Of a stretch of 64,000 bases of DNA, positions 62,497-64,000 are shown in pieces; position 1 is the first letter of the stretch; each line of letters opens with the position of its first letter. The stretch is from Malikia sp. Its GTDB lineage: Bacteria; Pseudomonadota; Gammaproteobacteria; Burkholderiales; Burkholderiaceae_C. Location: NCBI RefSeq assembly GCF_028687635.1, contig NZ_JAQTZS010000004.1, positions 62,001-126,000 of the forward strand, given 5' to 3'. Under the pieces are notes generated by a model. It was not told the origin of the DNA, did not search any database, and saw only the letters and a list, made by a program, of their open reading frames with translations. The translations under genes and the position numbers were made by a program.

Positions 62497-63821
62497 AACC
62501 TGTTATCGCCCTGGTGGGCCGACCCAACGTCGGCAAGTCCACCCTTTTCAACCGCCTGACCAAGACGCGCGACGCCATCGTCGCCGACTTTCCCGGCCTG
62601 ACGCGCGACCGCCACTACGGCAACGCGCGCCTGGGCAAGCGCGAATTCATCGTGATCGACACCGGCGGCTTCGAGCCCGACGCCGGCAGCGGCATCTTCA
62701 AGGAGATGGCCAGGCAGACCCAGCAGGCCGTCGCCGAATCCGACGTCGTCGTGTTCGTGCTCGACGCCCGTGGCGGCCTGAGCGCGCAGGACCACGACAT
62801 CGCCAACTACCTGCGCCGCCTGAACAAGCCGACCCTGCTGGTGGCCAACAAGGCCGAAGGCATGAAGGAGGGCGGCCAGCTGGTCGAGTTCTACGAGCTC
62901 GGCCTGGGCGAGGTGCTGCCGGTCTCGGCCGCGCATGGCCAGGGCGTGCGCCCGATGCTCGAAGCCGCGCTCGACAAGCTGTCCTGGCCCGACGAGGAAG
63001 CAGCCGTCGAGCCCGACGAGACCGTCATCAAGCTCGCCGTCGCCGGTCGGCCCAACGTCGGCAAGTCGACGCTGATCAATGCCTGGCTGGGCGAGGAGCG
63101 CCTGGTCGCCTTCGACATGCCGGGCACCACGCGCGACGCCATCTCGGTGCCGTTCGAGCGCAACGGCCAGAAGTTCGAGCTGATCGACACCGCCGGCCTG
63201 CGCCGCAAGGGCCGTGTCTTCGAGGCGATCGAGAAGTTCTCGGTCGTCAAGACGCTGCAGGCGATCGAGAACGCCCATGTCGTGCTGCTGCTGCTCGACG
63301 CGACCGAGGGCGTGACCGACCAGGACGCGCATATCGCGGGCTTCGCGCTCGAGAGCGGACGCGCCGTGGTGCTGGCGATCAACAAGTGGGACGCGATCGA
63401 CAGCTATCAGCGCGAGACCCTGCAGCGCTCGATCGAGAGCCGGCTGGGCTTCCTCAAGTTCGCGCCGCTGCACATGATCTCGGCCAAGAAGCGCCAGGGC
63501 ATCGGCCCGCTCTGGACCTCGATCGCCAAGGCCTACGCCTCGGCCATGGTCAAGATGCCGACGCCGCTGCTGACCCGCCTGCTGCAGGAATCGATCGTGC
63601 TGCAGGCGCCCAAGCGCGGCGGCATGTACCGGCCCAAGATGCGCTACGCGCACCAGGGCGGCATGAACCCGCCGGTGATCGTGATCCACGGCAACTCGCT
63701 CGACAACGTCGACAACGCCTACAAGCGCTTCCTCGAAGGGCGCTTTCGCAAGGCGTTCGACCTGGTCGGCACGCCGCTGCGCATCGAGTTCAAGACCTCG
63801 GCCAACCCCTACGACGAATGA
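62493..63821 (+). CDS. der: Ribosome biogenesis GTPase Der (EngA)
   Basis: 442-aa essential GTPase with two tandem G domains, acting in 50S subunit assembly. The first P-loop is [12 protein letters not shown] at residue 8 and the second [12 protein letters not shown] near 188; each domain has its own G3 (DTGG / DTAG) and G4 (NKAE, NKWD). The C-terminal KH-like domain (about 360-442) is present. ATG 62493 overlaps the bamB stop and gives the family length; the frame is open upstream within bamB but is out of family. Confidence 0.98.
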   Translation: MKPVIALVGRPNVGKSTLFNRLTKTRDAIVADFPGLTRDRHYGNARLGKREFIVIDTGGFEPDAGSGIFKEMARQTQQAVAESDVVVFVLDARGGLSAQDHDIANYLRRLNKPTLLVANKAEGMKEGGQLVEFYELGLGEVLPVSAAHGQGVRPMLEAALDKLSWPDEEAAVEPDETVIKLAVAGRPNVGKSTLINAWLGEERLVAFDMPGTTRDAISVPFERNGQKFELIDTAGLRRKGRVFEAIEKFSVVKTLQAIENAHVVLLLLDATEGVTDQDAHIAGFALESGRAVVLAINKWDAIDSYQRETLQRSIESRLGFLKFAPLHMISAKKRQGIGPLWTSIAKAYASAMVKMPTPLLTRLLQESIVLQAPKRGGMYRPKMRYAHQGGMNPPVIVIHGNSLDNVDNAYKRFLEGRFRKAFDLVGTPLRIEFKTSANPYDE

Positions 63822-63901
63822 CAAGTCCGCCACGGTCGGCCGAACCCGGTCGGCTGTGGTATGGTCACCTTCCCTAAACTCTCTTGAACACGGAGCATAT
63901 C

Positions 63902-64000
63902 GTGAGCAACAACAAAGGCCAACTCTTGCAAGATCCCTTCCTGAACCAGCTGCGCCGCGAACACGTGCCGGTGTCGATCTACCTGGTCAACGGGATCAAG
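63902..64000 (+). CDS. hfq: RNA chaperone Hfq (3' truncated by window edge)
   Basis: First 33 codons of Hfq, the hexameric Sm-like chaperone that pairs small RNAs with mRNAs. GTG start at 63902 with CGGAG a few bases upstream. The visible N-terminus [20 protein letters not shown] followed by [12 protein letters not shown] is the Sm1 motif of Hfq. The location after der fits the betaproteobacterial der-hfq-hflX order. The remainder lies outside the window. Confidence 0.96.
   Translation, partial: MSNNKGQLLQDPFLNQLRREHVPVSIYLVNGIK

Overview
The window is a contiguous piece of a GC-rich betaproteobacterial chromosome, most likely order Burkholderiales (Comamonadaceae/Leptothrix/Rubrivivax-like). 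The reasons are the housekeeping gene orders bamA-skp-lpxD-fabZ-lpxA-lpxB-rnhB and ndk-rlmN-pilW-rodZ-ispG-hisS-yfgM-bamB-der-hfq, the PDH operon with a lipoyl domain fused to E3, and a structured sucA leader that resembles the Burkholderiales sucA RNA motif. No rRNA, tRNA, CRISPR array or insertion sequence was found. The first gene (bamA) and the last (hfq) are cut by the window edges.

Layout. 1-6.8 kb: outer-membrane assembly and lipid A block, ending in rnhB and a SpoU-type RNA methyltransferase. 6.8-12.5 kb: carA-carB behind a promoter and a structured leader, then greA and a DUF4149 membrane protein. 12.5-17.4 kb: a cytosolic hybrid histidine kinase whose promoter lies inside a 13-bp perfect inverted repeat, convergent with a compact CheZ-like/CheY/CheA operon. 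17.5-22.9 kb: a branched-chain amino acid binding protein, then folD and a two-component system (FixJ-type regulator plus PAS sensor kinase), all on the minus strand. The two-component system is divergent from the pyruvate dehydrogenase operon aceE-aceF-lpdA (23.1-29.3 kb).

29.4-39.8 kb: an accessory island of visibly lower GC. It carries a 2127-aa DEAH helicase with DUF1998 and an 1184-aa partner, which I read as a Druantia type III anti-phage system (druH-druE), preceded by one or two unrecognised small reading frames. This is the only clear accessory system in the window. About 0.4 kb of relatively AT-rich DNA without a supported gene separates it from the core genome at its right side.

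40.2-49.5 kb: an NlpC/P60 peptidase, an isochorismatase-family hydrolase, prpE, then the 2-oxoglutarate dehydrogenase genes sucA-sucB-lpd. A strong terminator-like hairpin sits between sucB and lpd. 49.5-64 kb: zapE, bamD (minus strand), rluD, scpB, rluB, ndk, rlmN, pilW, a RodZ-like gene, ispG, hisS, yfgM, bamB, der and the start of hfq.

How the parts fit together: the core genes supply envelope assembly (Bam, lipid A), translation and ribosome modification (RluB, RluD, RlmN, HisS, SpoU), and central carbon flow (PDH, OGDH, propionyl-CoA synthetase). Signalling genes flank the PDH operon and the carAB-greA region. The defence island separates the PDH operon from the nlpC-to-suc segment.
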